Part shown: in pieces, positions 13,435 to 25,000 of the stretch | Position numbering within the stretch: position 1 is the stretch's first letter | Layout of the letters: every line of letters begins with the position of its first letter | Assembly: GCA_038087015.1 (NCBI GenBank) | Contig: JASBNA010000053.1 | Span: 124,001 to 188,000, forward strand | Direction of reading: 5' to 3' | Source: Cerrena zonata | Taxonomy: Eukaryota; Basidiomycota; Agaricomycetes; Polyporales; Cerrenaceae | DNA length: 64,000 bases | Translations under genes and position numbers: made by a program | The notes under the pieces: generated by a model | Told to the model about the DNA's origin: nothing | The model's database searches: none | What the model saw: only the letters and a program-made list of their open reading frames with translations

Positions 13435-13959
13435 TGCCTTTTCCTGGGATTCAAGTTTTCGACGCATCTCGTCAAGAGAAGTGCATCCAAACACGTCGCT
13501 TTTGGGTTTTCCGAGTGGTGACGAAATGACGGTGGTTGTGTAGAGTTATATGGTACCAGGCTGGACCAGGTATGCCTATTTAAATTACTGTTACGGCTGC
13601 GTATGAAGTCATAGACTTGGACCTATCCGATTTATGCATTGATAACTACGACTAAAACGATATACCCGCTCAGATACTCTGATGGATGGTCAGAAAATAA
13701 GATTTCTCTCGATAATTGAACACAACCACACAACACACATTACAATCTCTTCCAGCCCCTGTGGAGGACTGGTGGAAGTACTTCGAATAGTACACTTCCT
13801 TCGTCCACCAGCACTCGTATTCCGTCCAAATCATTCTTCATAATCCGACCAAGAGTAAGTTCTTATACTATGCTTCGGATCTTATTAGAATATGCAGGGT
13901 ACATGCAGAGGCTGTAACTCATGGGGGCCATGTATTTATGCTCGCTGTTTATTTCGCCG

Positions 13960-14285
13960 AGAGTGTATACTGAGGTGCACGGAGAGTTTATAGAAGTTAG
14001 AATGATACTTTCTCCATTACCAGTCTTTCGATCGGTACGTAGGCTTCATTTATCTGTGACAGCGGTAAACGACTCGGAGTTTAATGATTCGAACGGAGAC
14101 AATCAGAATGTAAGTATTTCTCACAATAATATATCGCTTGGTGAATACCGTCATTCTCATGTACTTCTATCTACCAGAATGACCGGGCATAAACATATCA
14201 TACATTAAAAACTCTGAATTATCATCCACAATCCCCTAATGATACAAATACTAGGACAGCTCGTGAGGAGAATGAGGCGATCTGG
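13960..14285 (+). pseudogene. Relic of the membrane-gene 3' end (duplicated block)
   Basis: This sequence matches 20928-21235, the last exon and 3' flank of the decayed membrane gene copy there, including a VYTEVHG/VYRGACG region, an EVRMIL stretch, and the run to the CsbD stop codon. No upstream exons are present. It marks the left end of a duplicated segment that carries the CsbD gene. Confidence 0.6.
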
Positions 14286-14290
14286 GACCT

Positions 14291-14714
14291 TTATTCGTTG
14301 AGCTTCTGCTGAGCCTCGCCTTTGTCGTGGCGAATATTGCCTAACAAATTGCTCTTTAGACTTACAAGCACGAGATAAGAGATTGTTAGAAACCTACCAG
14401 AAATCTCTTGTTGGCTGTCGCCAGTCACCGCACCGACAACGGAATCCACCTTCCCGCTAACGCGGTCCTTGACACCCTCGGCATAACCTTTGGCTTGAGC
14501 GGCTTTGTACTCAGCCTCGCCCTTGGCGTGCTCTTCTTTTCCTGATGTTTGCCAGGACTGAAGGCCGGTTACGTTGCCGATGGCCTCGACGATGTTACCC
14601 TTGGTAGAGTGGTATTGACCAGTGGTCTTGCTATTGATCGGCGGGCATATGTTAGTTTCATGACAGAACTTAATAGTATGTGACGTACTTGGGTTCACCG
14701 GTGCTGGAAGACAT
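14291..14714 (-). CDS. CsbD-like stress-response protein
   Basis: Three exons (14714-14689, 14630-14398, 14340-14291) encode 102 aa, highly hydrophilic and rich in Ala, Gly, Lys and Glu. Typical fungal CsbD-like features are a short Ser-rich start (MSSSTGEP), KTTGQYHSTKGN, then VTGLQSWQTSGKEEH, GEAEYKAAQAKGY, KVDSVVGAVTGD and a closing KGEAQQKLNE. CsbD-like proteins are general stress proteins of unknown biochemical role. The first intron follows codon 8, and its GTACGT donor and the frame fix the start. Two perfect cAMP-response-type sites lie upstream. A decayed second copy is at 21240-21650. Confidence 0.85.
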
Positions 14715-14864
14715 AATGACAACGATGCTATATGTGAAGAGGAAGTTCGAGTTGTAGGTAGGAGGTCAAGAGATGGGAGACCGTTCTCTCGAACATCCCC
14801 CCTTTATATACCTGACAGGGGTGACTCTGACAGTCGTCGTCGAACTCGACGATGGTCGCCCGAA

Positions 14865-14872
14865 TGACGTCA
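14865..14872. promoter_or_regulatory. CRE/ATF-type palindrome TGACGTCA (proximal) upstream of CsbD
   Basis: A perfect 8-bp palindrome lies about 150 bp upstream of the CsbD ATG (14714, minus strand). TGACGTCA is the known binding site of fungal Atf1/CREB-type bZIP stress regulators. In the duplicated locus the equivalent site is TGACATCA (21778-21785). Confidence 0.5.
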
Positions 14873-14967
14873 CTGCACATATCCGTGCCCCGAGGGAGAG
14901 GTAGGAGTCCAATAAGATCGCCCAAATGATGTGGCGTCTAACACAGTTCTGGACGTTCAAGATAATG

Positions 14968-14975
14968 TGACGTCA
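14968..14975. promoter_or_regulatory. CRE/ATF-type palindrome TGACGTCA (distal) upstream of CsbD
   Basis: A second perfect site lies about 255 bp upstream of the CsbD start. It is retained unchanged at 21890-21897 in the promoter of the decayed copy, within an ATAATGTGACGTCAT context. Confidence 0.5.
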
Positions 14976-14987
14976 TTGGCGGTTACT

Positions 14988-15570
14988 TCAAGTTGCATGC
15001 ACTTCGGACGGTAGATCACAATCCAGACATTCACACAGATTTCTTTCCGTGTTGTTGATAATTCCGACTACCATGATGTCAACCCAATTGGTAGAAATCA
15101 GCGAGAATGCGCTGATCAGCCGTCGTGTACCTTGTGTAACGAGCCTTACTTGATGTCTTCCCTTTCCGCACTGGTTGAGGAAGTCCGATGTAGTAGGAGG
15201 AATTAGCTTCTGATAAAGAGCGGCAGTGCTTCGCACAGGAAGCACAGTGCATGTATCGTGTTGATCAGTCGGCGCCGCCAATATCCGAATACTGCCAAGG
15301 GTAATAAACATGAGGAGGAATACCTGTGTTATACAGTTGTATGTATTCGGAACTGTGGTCATGAGTTTCGTAAGTAGAGGGTAATGAAAATCGGGGATGC
15401 TGACTAGCGCTCTCCTTATCCCGGTCACTCCGATGAGGCGCATATTTGTTCGAATACCAAGGAGCGAAGTGGGCTCTTTTCGACATGAGATGCGATAATC
15501 TCAAATCCATATGGGGTATGGATATTGAGTTGAATGGTAACACGAAAGTCTTGACAGTCGAGAACACTGT
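14988..15570 (-). CDS. Possible small multi-exon gene, unrecognised
   Basis: After the acceptor TTTTGGCAG near 15571, the minus strand reads YSVLDCQDFRVTIQ and onwards without a stop to about 15427. Two more coding-like frames follow (HPRFSLPSTYE onwards, and NQCGKGRHQVRLV to a stop at 14988). Donor and acceptor choices between them are ambiguous and no convincing start codon was found. It may be a real small protein or a decayed one. No function is assigned. Confidence 0.3.
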
Positions 15571-15667
15571 ACTGCCAAAAGCAAAGATTTTAGATTAGAT
15601 CGACTGCGTGCTGCGGCTACGTACATCACCAGAAGTTGGTCACTGTACAGCCCGAGTGTACTAGCCT

Positions 15668-15676
15668 TATATAAGT
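15668..15676 (+). promoter_or_regulatory. TATA box of the family-E gene
   Basis: TTATATAAG lies about 95 bp upstream of the ATG at 15768, a usual distance for a fungal TATA box with a short leader. Confidence 0.45.
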
Positions 15677-15767
15677 GTACAGATTACAACCATTGACTAA
15701 CACGTTGACCTGCTCCTCACAAACCACACGCACTCATCGTTCATTCTCTGAAGCTTGAAGACCCAAT

Positions 15768-16877
15768 ATGGGCGTCGTAAATTCTGCTTGCATGTTTTTC
15801 ATCAATCCTATTCTCCGTCGAACCCTTCTTTTCGGTTTTCACTTACCTACCACGGAAATCGTCCCAGCCGTATTCCAATACAGTCTCTTCCCAGAACTGT
15901 CTACCAGCGACTACCTGAGTAGGCTCTGCGAGGAGCGACCTGACTTTATATATGCTCGACGCAGTGACGAGCTTGCCAAGTGCAAGATCACCCACCTCGA
16001 GCTTTACAAGTGTACCAAAGGATCCCTCCACGAATTTGTTTTGGCCCACATTGTACACTACTCCTGTCAGCCAGTTATCGACACTCTCGAAATCCAGAGG
16101 CGCGTAGTTCGAGTCGAACGTGCTGTCTGTGAGCCGAGTGGAGCCAACGATGATACCAACTACAGTACGAAGGACATCATTACAATCTACGAATCAAGTG
16201 AGAAGGCACTCGAAATCGACGACGGCAAGGCCAAATGCTGCTACGTCGTCAGATTTATACGTCCGTTCGAAGCCTCTATCTTGAACCTCGCGGTTGCGGC
16301 AGACACCCTGCACCAAATTGCGCCCAATGACATCCCATTCAAGTATATGGATTATTGGTTTGCTAACAACCTTTGCCGCCTTGTAGTCTCTTGCACTGAT
16401 TATCCCCAGCGCTATATTGTGGTACAAAAACATTCACGTAGAAACTTCCGGGCAGGTTATTTCAAGGGTATTCCGGTTCTCGACGGAGACAGCAGGGTAG
16501 TCATCCGGGAAGACCTTCAGGTCTCTGTCGACGATCTCCGGGAGTTGATCAGCCAAAACCCTGATGTTTTCTCCCAGGGTCCTCTCTCTGGTGATCAACC
16601 CGCTCCTAATCCCAGTCCCTACGATCCGAAACACAAGAGACAATTTGCCGAGTCAGACGTTCTCACAAAATATTACAAGGCAAGACGTCAGAAGGCAAGG
16701 TCAGATCTTAATGATGCATATGTTAAATATACATTCAGGACCGATACGAGAGCAAGGAGAGCGGAGGAGGAGAGGGCGAAGAAGATGGAGGAAGAGAAGG
16801 CGGCAAAGGAGGGAAGGAACGAGAAGGAGGATGAAAGCGAAGGAGATATCTTAGCAGGGGAAGAACTTGAAGGGTGA
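15768..16877 (+). CDS. Family-E hypothetical protein (intronless, coiled-coil tail)
   Basis: A single 369-aa frame without introns, unusual in this intron-rich region. Shared blocks with the paralog at 35493-36854 are: SDELAKCKITHLELYK with HEFVLAHI (about 65-95), RVVRVER, KCCYVVRF, LNLAVAADTLHQIA, then YWFANNLCRLV and AGYFK. The C-terminal 60 residues are almost all Glu/Lys/Arg/Ala (RRAEEERAKKMEEEK), predicted helical or coiled coil. I know similar uncharacterised proteins from agaricomycetes but no function. The absence of introns could reflect retroposition. A decayed paralog lies at 31161-32135 on the minus strand. The gene converges on the membrane gene at 17265-18638. Confidence 0.75.
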   Translation: MGVVNSACMFFINPILRRTLLFGFHLPTTEIVPAVFQYSLFPELSTSDYLSRLCEERPDFIYARRSDELAKCKITHLELYKCTKGSLHEFVLAHIVHYSCQPVIDTLEIQRRVVRVERAVCEPSGANDDTNYSTKDIITIYESSEKALEIDDGKAKCCYVVRFIRPFEASILNLAVAADTLHQIAPNDIPFKYMDYWFANNLCRLVVSCTDYPQRYIVVQKHSRRNFRAGYFKGIPVLDGDSRVVIREDLQVSVDDLRELISQNPDVFSQGPLSGDQPAPNPSPYDPKHKRQFAESDVLTKYYKARRQKARSDLNDAYVKYTFRTDTRARRAEEERAKKMEEEKAAKEGRNEKEDESEGDILAGEELEG

Positions 16878-17350
16878 TGCCAGGAACCAAGTCGTATGCC
16901 ACAGGTCCTTTTCCTTTTCCTCTTCCGCCAAGTGGACATAGACTCTTAGTTACATGTCTCTTCGTGATCGGAATGTTGTGTTGTGTAACTTGTGCTGATA
17001 TATACCTGTTAATCTTACCTCTATACCGTAATATCTGGATTATAGTATTGATATCATCATTTCGTGGACAGCATGATAATTGTGACCTACAGAGGGGATT
17101 CCTGCCGATCATCACAGGTAAATGAAAATAAATATACAAATGTATACCAAGAAAGGTACTTGTAGCAAGCTTTACTAATGTACTACCCCTTTAAGAAGAC
17201 AGATCAGATATACGACAAAATTTATGAGGTGGGAGAAGCGCGACAAGATAGACCGTAGGTTATCTCAAGGTGAAGTTGATGACAACGACATAGTATCCGT
17301 CAGAGTCGGGGGAGATGCGAAGACGACAGTGCAATGATTTCGGGTGGAAA
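16865..17350 (+). repeat. 3' flank block also present, rearranged, at 34.6-35.15 kb
   Basis: From the last codons of family-E gene 1 through its 3' flank (16865-17095), the sequence is closely matched at 34925-35155. The next part (17100-17340), which includes the last exon of the convergent membrane gene, is matched at about 34640-34900. At 34-35 kb the two parts are in the opposite order, as expected from a tandem duplication junction. Confidence 0.6.
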
Positions 17351-18638
17351 TGCGGCTACTTTGGCTTCCATAAAGCCCTAGACTGCTTCGATATATGATG
17401 GAATAATTTGAACATGCCTCAAGTTTCAAAAGGAAAATCAGTATGAGTGACTGGAGATACTATAGGAAGGCTCACTAAGACTGCAGGAGACAGAGCCACC
17501 CAGATATCGAAACTCAGATAATAATGGAACCCGAATAGACTCGCAAGGAGCATAATCGAGCACACGACGTTCATAGAGCCAGATTCCACAAACACGATAG
17601 AAAGTGTGCTATAATGTTTCCCATGCCCATCGCCTAGGACCTTTTGTAACCGACGTTTACACATCCAGAGGCGAAGGATGATTAAACACGTTAAGACGAC
17701 ATTGAGGATGAGAGTAAGGATAAAATAAATAGCATTGAAGTTGAAGTCCGAGCGTATTAGTAGGTGGAATAGAAAGGTGTCATTGTAATCGGTAGGTGAG
17801 ATGCTAAAATTGAAAGAACCAATAGCGCATGTGAGTGCCAGACATGCTGAGCAAATTTTCAGTGAAAAATGTAGTCAGAAACGCGAAGCGAGCCTACCCG
17901 TGGAGGCCAAGAGCAATAGTGTAGGAATAACTATGACAAGAGTCGGCCTCGGAAAGAGAGTTAGTTGCCAAATCTTCCAGCAACACCATATCTATGACGA
18001 ATAATACATTAGTTGTACATTCAAATTACTGATAAAGAAGACCCCCTAACGTACGAGCATCGCATCTGACAATATCCCACATATCCCAAACGCAGCATTT
18101 GATACGATTTCCAGTATATAAAACCGCAGAGCCCAGTGAGAAGACTCCCCAGCGGACTCTGATAGACCAGGAGACCCTGCTCCAGCATCTGAACCGAGTG
18201 GGGAGCAGGTTTTTCTGATGAGTTCTTGAATCGGACCGAAGTACCATTGAATGCTCAAAATGGCGGTGACAAGTCCAACAGCATTCACTAGTTCCATCGC
18301 GCTGGCGTGCAAGATGAGAACTGGGATCATTCTCGACTTTGATTTATGTCTGGATACCCAGAGCATGCGAAGGCAGACTACGCCGGCAATAAATTGCAAC
18401 ACTTGTAGGTTGTGCTCAGTCTAGGGATTGTGTTGACGAAAGAGTAGATAGGCGTACCGAAGCTGCCACAGGTTACAAGTGTTGCCATGATGAATATCCT
18501 CTGCTCCCCTACCAACAATGACGACACTGATGGGTTGGGATCCATACAATCCTCATAATCAATATCGAGAAGGGGCAAAAGAAGAGTTTCAGGATCATTA
18601 GGCGCATAACGTCTGAATAAAGTTTTTGAAGCAAGCAT
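17265..18638 (-). CDS. Orphan seven-helix membrane protein, copy 2
   Basis: Exons on the minus strand: 18638-18458, 18401-18055, 17991-17898, 17846-17476, 17417-17265; 381 aa, no lesions. It has the LFRRYAP start, LQFIAGVVCLRMLW, MIPVLILHASAMELVN, IWCCWKIWQ (exon 3, 94 nt as in copies 1 and 3), VLTCLIILRLWMC, then LGDGHGKHYS with FVESGSMNVV, and SNYSIIYR at the final helix. The last intron donor follows VL where paralogs have VQ. An upstream in-frame ATG at 18725 would add 29 residues, but relics of the same family conserve that stretch as leader and start at the second ATG. Expected in a membrane; no function known. Confidence 0.8.
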
Positions 18639-18725
18639 TGAGAAGTGGTTGCAATCTTGCGGGAGTACAATGGCACGATTAGGAGCATACGCTTTAGCTA
18701 GAGCGTTTGGACGCGAATGAAGCAT

Positions 18726-19730
18726 CAGTTTATAAGACAGCCTGTTTGTTTTTATTCCCTTTGATGGGTTTGTATTCTGTTATAATACTAGGGATTCGGA
18801 GCGATACAAACATTTCCATCGACCGATTGGAATTCTAGAGGATGAAACCGGGTAGATCCCAAACAGGATGCCCTAGAACGCGAGAGAGATAAGACTGGAG
18901 CTCGGATGGTACAGCATACATGATCACAATGTAAAAAACCGGAACCATAATGAGTACGGTCAATATATATCATGAAGCACACTGGTCGCATCCTAGATAG
19001 GACAAGGAAAGAGGTTGGATATGCTTACCTAGAGATACGACACCCATTCCTCGAAGCTCCTCGTCTCGCTTCGTCTCGCTCATTCTACACCTCACAATGT
19101 TGACCTCGCCTTCAAACTCGGAGACCGAGGGTCAGGAGCAGCCATATCGGCCTCAACGTATTCGTGTTTCCGCAATAAAGGTGCTCAAGTAGCCTGCTGT
19201 TGACAGTTGTTGCCTAGATTGCAGTGGTAATACTGCAGCAGAAAATGATGATGCCGCATAAATAATTCTCTTCCGCTTGGAACAGTAAACAGTGAGATAG
19301 TGGCTGCAGGTGGCTGAAGGTGGCACTCAAGTTGCTCGAATTTGAAAGTCGAGGAGGCCATGAGTCACGATGTGGCATTGACTTTATTTGCAGGTGTTAG
19401 GATATGAAGCAGTTGCCTTATATGGAGGTTTCGGTGCGCTCTGATGGACCTTACATTTTCGAGTCCTCGGCAACTTCCTCAGATAGTACTGTAATCACGC
19501 AATCGTCACCGCTGGACGATATGCTTTGTATTGTCTCTCACATAGTCAAAGTTTCTTTTCTCCTGGAACTCAGGCGGGCCAGCGCAGCTTAACCATCTAC
19601 CGTACTTGAGCTTGATAAACTAATTTTGAAACTAAATTCATAGCTCTACTCCAACAGAAATGCTCAATGACATGTTGCATCTTCTTCTGTTATCTCGAGT
19701 GAGATTGCTTTATGATCCATTCTAGATCTC
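18726..19730. other. Intergenic stretch, no supported gene
   Basis: Holds short frames only. A 28-codon frame at 19097-19180 with a possible second exon was considered and rejected because its intron would be about 37 nt. The DNA between the divergent membrane-gene copies probably contains both promoters. Confidence 0.45.
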
Positions 19731-20963
19731 GTGTCATCCTCTGGCGTTGATGACACCACTATTGTTGCACCTGAAATTCTCCATTATCTTACGTATCCTG
19801 ATGGATCATTTTGCTTTAATCCTTACAATGACGAATACACGATCAAAAAGAATCGACAGGATGTTCTACTGTCTACCACACTCTTGACATGCTCTAGTTA
19901 TGGTGTGTGCTGTGTCTCCTTTATATTATAGCGATAAACTCAACACCGGCTTATTCCATACATTTGTCCAATTTATCGCGGGTGTGGTGTGCTTTCACGT
20001 ACTTTGGCAATCCAGACATAAGGTACAGTCCAGGATAGCCATGTTACTAATCCTGCACACCTTGACGTTGGAAATCGTGAACACGATCGGGCTCATAACG
20101 GATATTATTGCATTTCAATGGTACCTAGGACCAGCACAAGAACCAACCAACCATGTCTGTTTTCTTTTCGGTCCTTTGCGTGGGGAATTTGCAACCCCCA
20201 CTCGGCTCCGACCCGACCTGGGATCAGATTTACCAAAATGTTCATTCACTTGAGCAACGGTTCTCAATCCTTGACAATATATCAATGGCCGCCTTTGCTC
20301 TAACCTCAATTTTGACAGATACAATACTTGTGAGTTCTTGCAAGATATTCACATTGAGATATACATGCTGAAACAAATAGATATGGCGTTGCCGACAAAT
20401 CTGGAAATTCACCCGAACCTTATCATTGTCCTTCCCGGTGTCTTGCTGGTTCTACAGGTAAGTACATTGATTGACCTCAATATTACATAGCACTGCTCAT
20501 ATACGTATGCATTTTTGGCTCGTTCTACTCCCCTCTCAACGTTGGCAACTACCAGGGTGCTGTACCTTCTCTGGTGTACCTCATCGTCACTCTCACGCTG
20601 CATCTGATCCTAACGAGCCTCATAATTCTTTGGTTATGGAAGTGGAAGATCGGCTTGCGAAGTGCACTAGGCTACTACTACGGGAAACATTACACTTTAA
20701 TTTCCATTATGTTCGCCAAGTCCACTATCATGAATGTGGCTTGTTCAATTCTGCTTCTTACCAGTCTATTGGCCCCGAACCCATGGTTTTCAAATCCACT
20801 AAATTTTGCATCGACTTTCAAGATCTGGATTGGGATTACCCCCGCCGTACAAGTCAGCAAATCCACATTATCCTTACTATTGGCAAAGACGATCTAACAA
20901 ATGCTATAATAGGCCTGCACGAATTATCTAATTGTATACCGAGGGGCATGTGGATTTTATGGA
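19731..20963 (+). pseudogene. Orphan seven-helix membrane protein, decayed copy
   Basis: All five exon regions are recognisable: VLLSTTLLTCSSYG, FVQFIAGVVCFHVLW, IWRCRQIW, LTLHLILTSLIILWLW with YYGKHYTLIS, and NYLIVYRG. The gene is broken in several ways. There is no in-frame ATG for exon 1. The acceptor of intron 1 is gone (a TTTG where copy 1 has TATAG). A frameshift lies near 20165-20200 in exon 2. A short deletion in exon 3 shifts the frame after IWKFT. The last exon ends early at TAG near 20961. Exon 4 is still intact. It is followed by the decayed CsbD copy, in the same order as at 12-14.7 kb. Confidence 0.8.
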
Positions 20964-21239
20964 AGTTAGAATGATACTTTCTTCCTTCCGAAACTCTCGA
21001 TCGGTACACTTGATTCATCTGTGACGGCAGCATACGAATCGGAGTTCAACGATTTGGACGAGACCAATCAGATTGTGAGTATTTCTTGCATTAGCCTATC
21101 GTTTGGTGATCTCATATACTTATATCTGCCAGAATGACTATGCGTAAAAATATAATACATTGAAACTCAATCATCCAAAATCCCCAAATAATGTAAAAAC
21201 TAAGGCAACTTGTGTCGGGGATGAGGTGATCTGGGATCT

Positions 21240-21650
21240 TTACTTGTTGAGCTTCTGCTAAGCCTCACCCTTTCATGACGGATAGTTCCTAGCAACTAAC
21301 TCTTTTAGCTCTTTTACACGCATGAAATAATAGATTGTTAGAAACCTACCAGAAACCTCTCATTGGCTGTCGCTAGTCACCGCACTAACAACGGAATCTA
21401 CCTTCCCGCCAACACACCCTCGGCGTAACCTTTGGCTTGAGCAGCTTTATACTCAGCCTCGCCCTTGGCATACTCCTCCTTCCAGGACGATTGCCAGGAC
21501 TGAAGACCAGTTACGTTGCCGATGGCCTCGACGACGTTCCCCTTGGTAGAGTGATATTGACCAGTGGTCTTGCTAGTCAGTAGCGAGAACAATGAGATCA
21601 TTCAATGATAGGGCTCAAGGATCTACGATGTACTTAGGCTCACCAGACAT
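21240..21650 (-). pseudogene. CsbD-like gene, decayed duplicate
   Basis: Closely related to the intact gene at 14291-14714, with KTTGQYHSTKGN, VTGLQSWQ and GEAEYKAAQAKGYAEG. Against that copy it has lost about 10 nt after YAEG (frameshift), has TGA where the intact gene has a Gln codon, and has the first-intron donor changed from GTACGT to GTACAT. Promoter sites are still recognisable (21778-21785 and 21890-21897). Confidence 0.8.
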
Positions 21651-22015
21651 GATACTAGATGATATATGCGAAGGAGAACTTCAAGGCATAGGTAGAAAGT
21701 CAAGAGACGTAGACCTTCTCTCTCAAACACACCTTGATATACCCAGTCATGGCCACAGTCGACGAGGGTCACCTAAATGACATCATTACAAATGTCCATT
21801 CTGTGATGGAGGGACAGGAATCCAATAGGATCACTCGAATATTGTGGCGCTGGAATTTTAAGAAACATTTCTGGACATTCAAAATAATGTGACGTCATAA
21901 CATGAACACGGGGTATTATTTATTACAACAAGCACAAAGTAGGCATTAGCTACTCGATCAAACATTATATACAAGCATAATCTTCGCTCTATCAGAAATT
22001 AACACAAATATGAGA

Positions 22016-25000
22016 CTAAAGTTTTTGCGTGGAAGGACCAGCTACAGCATTCTCAAGAACAGATCTTGGAACGTGGGCACCGTCTTTTCTATCTCTGAGT
22101 TCTTCAGAAGGTAGAAGGTATTCAAGGTCTTCAAACAAATGAGGAAAGAAAATAGCGAGCATATCGTCAGTCCTATCGGAGTTTAGCATCAGTGTATTAC
22201 TACTTTGACCGAGAATCATGACATACTTGAACACGAAGTCTCCTTTCTGGAGCTTCTTTGTTGGTGCATCCACCTCGCTTTTGTTGACGGGGTGCATGGC
22301 TGCATTGAGTGGTTCGACATTGAGAGTCCCCGACGAGTTGTTTTTGGTATACAATGATAGGCCCTGTCTAGCTGCGAGATCAAGGATGTTCCGCTCGACT
22401 GTGTCTTCGGCATAGTAGCAATAAACTACAAATGTTTAAGTTGTTTGTTTAACAATATACTAACGAAATACATACCTTCAGTGGCCTGTGTTTGGCCCAT
22501 ACAATCAATACGAGCGATAGCTTGAAGCTCAAATGCATGATTTACTACACTTTCTACCAGGATTACCCTGGATACACAGGTGATGTTCAACCCGGCGTTC
22601 TCCCTTTCCCTATTTATAAAAACATTACATAGTTAGTCAACGGCTGACTGGTAGTTACTACTGACATACCCATGAAGAAGTAGAACTTCGATAGTGGGAT
22701 CTGTTCGGAACCTCTTGGCGGCATTCTCCTTCCCATAATTCTGGTCAATTTGAAGACACGAGATTGCTATAGAGAGCAGTGTCAGATCCAGATGCATAGG
22801 TTTATGCATTGAAATACTCACAATTTGCTTTCAAAGCATGCTGTATAACTATTTCTCCTCGTCAGCGAACGACTACGAAAAACCATGAGCTCAACTTACT
22901 GTGCAGTGAATCGGCCCATGTGGAGAACAGAATTGTCTTACTACCCGGATCTTCAGTTTTCACGTACAATAAATGCTTGACCAACATCTCGATCTTGCTC
23001 CCATAACTTCCGTGGCATTCCATTGCATGGATGCCCCGAAACAAATCAGATTTAATGAGATTATAGTGAACTTCACGCTGAGACTTGGGGATGGGCTCCT
23101 TGTTAACGACTCGTTTCGGGGCTGCAAGGGGGAGCTTCGCTTTGAAATCAGTTAAAGTGAATCTCTGGAGTTGGTCGGGTTGGATAGCCATTCTACAGAT
23201 GGGGCAAGCCTTGCCTTCTTTGCGGTGGAGCCAGGCTTTCATGCAGCCCTCGCAGAATATGTGAGCGCTTCGGGAGGGAGTTATGCATCGATACGAGCAG
23301 AATGATCACAACCAACTCACCATCCTGTGATATACCCTCGAGAAAATTCACATTTGCATAGGATACAGCAGTCGTCTCCTTCGGATGTGCCTTCTTCCTG
23401 CGTTCTGGCCAAATTCTCGAGATATCTCTGCCTCACACGACTTGTGGCGACTTTCATCTCAAGCTCCGTAAGATCGGTCTGCACATTGGCCAGAGCATCT
23501 GTCAATAAACCTTCCCAATCAGCTTCAGCAATGGAGTCAGAGAGTTCTTGCAGTTGACGGAAGTAACTGCAACGATGTCAGAGTCAGAGACACAAGCTAT
23601 TCAAATTCTAATACGCACGAAATATGCTCATTAAAGGCTTTCCTTATTAGTATCAAATCGGTTGATAACGCTTCCATCAGCCTGCCTAGAAAGAGCGTAA
23701 TGAGCATGACGGGAGTATAATGTGGGTATCATTCCACAAGGCGAACCTTGGTCCAAAATAAGTTTCCGCAAGCGACTTGCCCCCTCCTTCATAAGGACCT
23801 TTAAAGGGTCCTCGTGCTCCTCGATACAGGCTGCCAGATTATTAAGATCCACCATAACGGAGCGAACAGCCCGTCCGTCACTGGTATCTTCCATGAGAGC
23901 CCTTCGTGAATTGCTCAACTGTTTCTGAAGCGCCTGATGTTCTGGTTGATGGTTGACTTGCATACCGGTGAGCAATTCCTCCTCATACGCAGTCTCGTTC
24001 GCCCTCTTTGCAGTTGTTGTATCCCGGGCTCTCAATCCTTTGTCATCATGAGCGGCTAGAATGGTGCGTTCTGACGTCATGGCTTCTCTGCGGTCAGCTA
24101 GGAGCGCGGTGTATGCCTGTAGATAGGTTTCTACTTCTCCTTGTGTCTCTAGACTTCGAGAGTACTCTGCACCATCACCATCATCATTGACGTCGGAAGT
24201 TAGGGGTCGAGTCAGTAAGGAAATGAGCCGCTTTCGCCATTTCAACAATAGCGAGGTTTGCTCATTGAGATGTTCATGAACCATTTCATTCACTTCTTCC
24301 AACAAGCTTTTGACGTCTTCAACAAATTCTTGGGTGTCTTCCGTCTGAGAAGAGAAAAATTCTGTCACATCAAATACAACATGGATAATAATGGGGAGAG
24401 AACGAACCAGTGCCTCCTCAGCAACTTCCATTTCTACGAAAAAGGGAACATCGATATATAGCTTGTTCTCTCCAATGTCTTGCTTTGATGCATCTTGAGC
24501 TAGCTGTGTCATCGCACGCTTGGCAGCATTCTCGTTATCTATGAAAGTAGGTACTAGGTACTTAGAAATTGTTGTGTACCTCACAATATCAATCACTCAC
24601 TCTTTAAGAGAAGTAGTCGGAGTTCCTCGGCAGCGGTGTAGGCAGCACCTTCGATGTCCGTATAGTCTGCTCCCAGAACATGACAGACCTGTATAGAATA
24701 TCGTCAATATAAGAGTAGGCACAATTTTGGGAAAGAAATTACGCACATCACCCTTCAAGAAGTATACCTTATGGAGAGTGATCTGAGCCTCCTTCAGGCG
24801 ATGCATCAGTAGTATTTTGTTATGCATATACTCCTCCCAAATTGTGCTTTTCAGAAGCTTGGCCTCTTCGGAGTCGTCATCATGACCTGTAGCTTTCCCT
24901 TTTCCCTTCCCTTTATCTTTACTCACCAAAAGCTCTTGTTCACTTGTCAAGGCAAGGGTCTCCGCATCACGCAAATCCTGAGCCACCTTTGCTTGCGCTT

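Noticed and set aside
13769..13811. Imperfect inverted repeat (CTGGTGGA...TCCACCAG)
   Set aside because: Short and interrupted; no associated gene, terminator role or repeat copies were found.
14728..14960. Minus-strand frames of about 65 codons upstream of CsbD
   Set aside because: They cover the promoter with the TGACGTCA sites and are not preserved in the duplicated block.
16688..17139. Open frames on both strands over the Glu/Lys tail and 3' flank of family-E gene 1
   Set aside because: By-products of purine-rich DNA; the duplicate flank at 34.9 kb does not preserve these frames.
19097..19265. Possible 43-aa two-exon gene (MLTSPSNSETEGQ...)
   Set aside because: It needs a 37-nt intron with a GTGCTC donor, shorter than any other intron here, and the product has no relatives in the window.
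24382..24427. Candidate 46-nt intron (GTTCGT...ACAG) inside exon 10 of the SHPRH-like gene
   Set aside because: Its removal breaks the frame, and the sequence reads through as plausible coding (EALVRSLPIIIH), so it was kept as exon.
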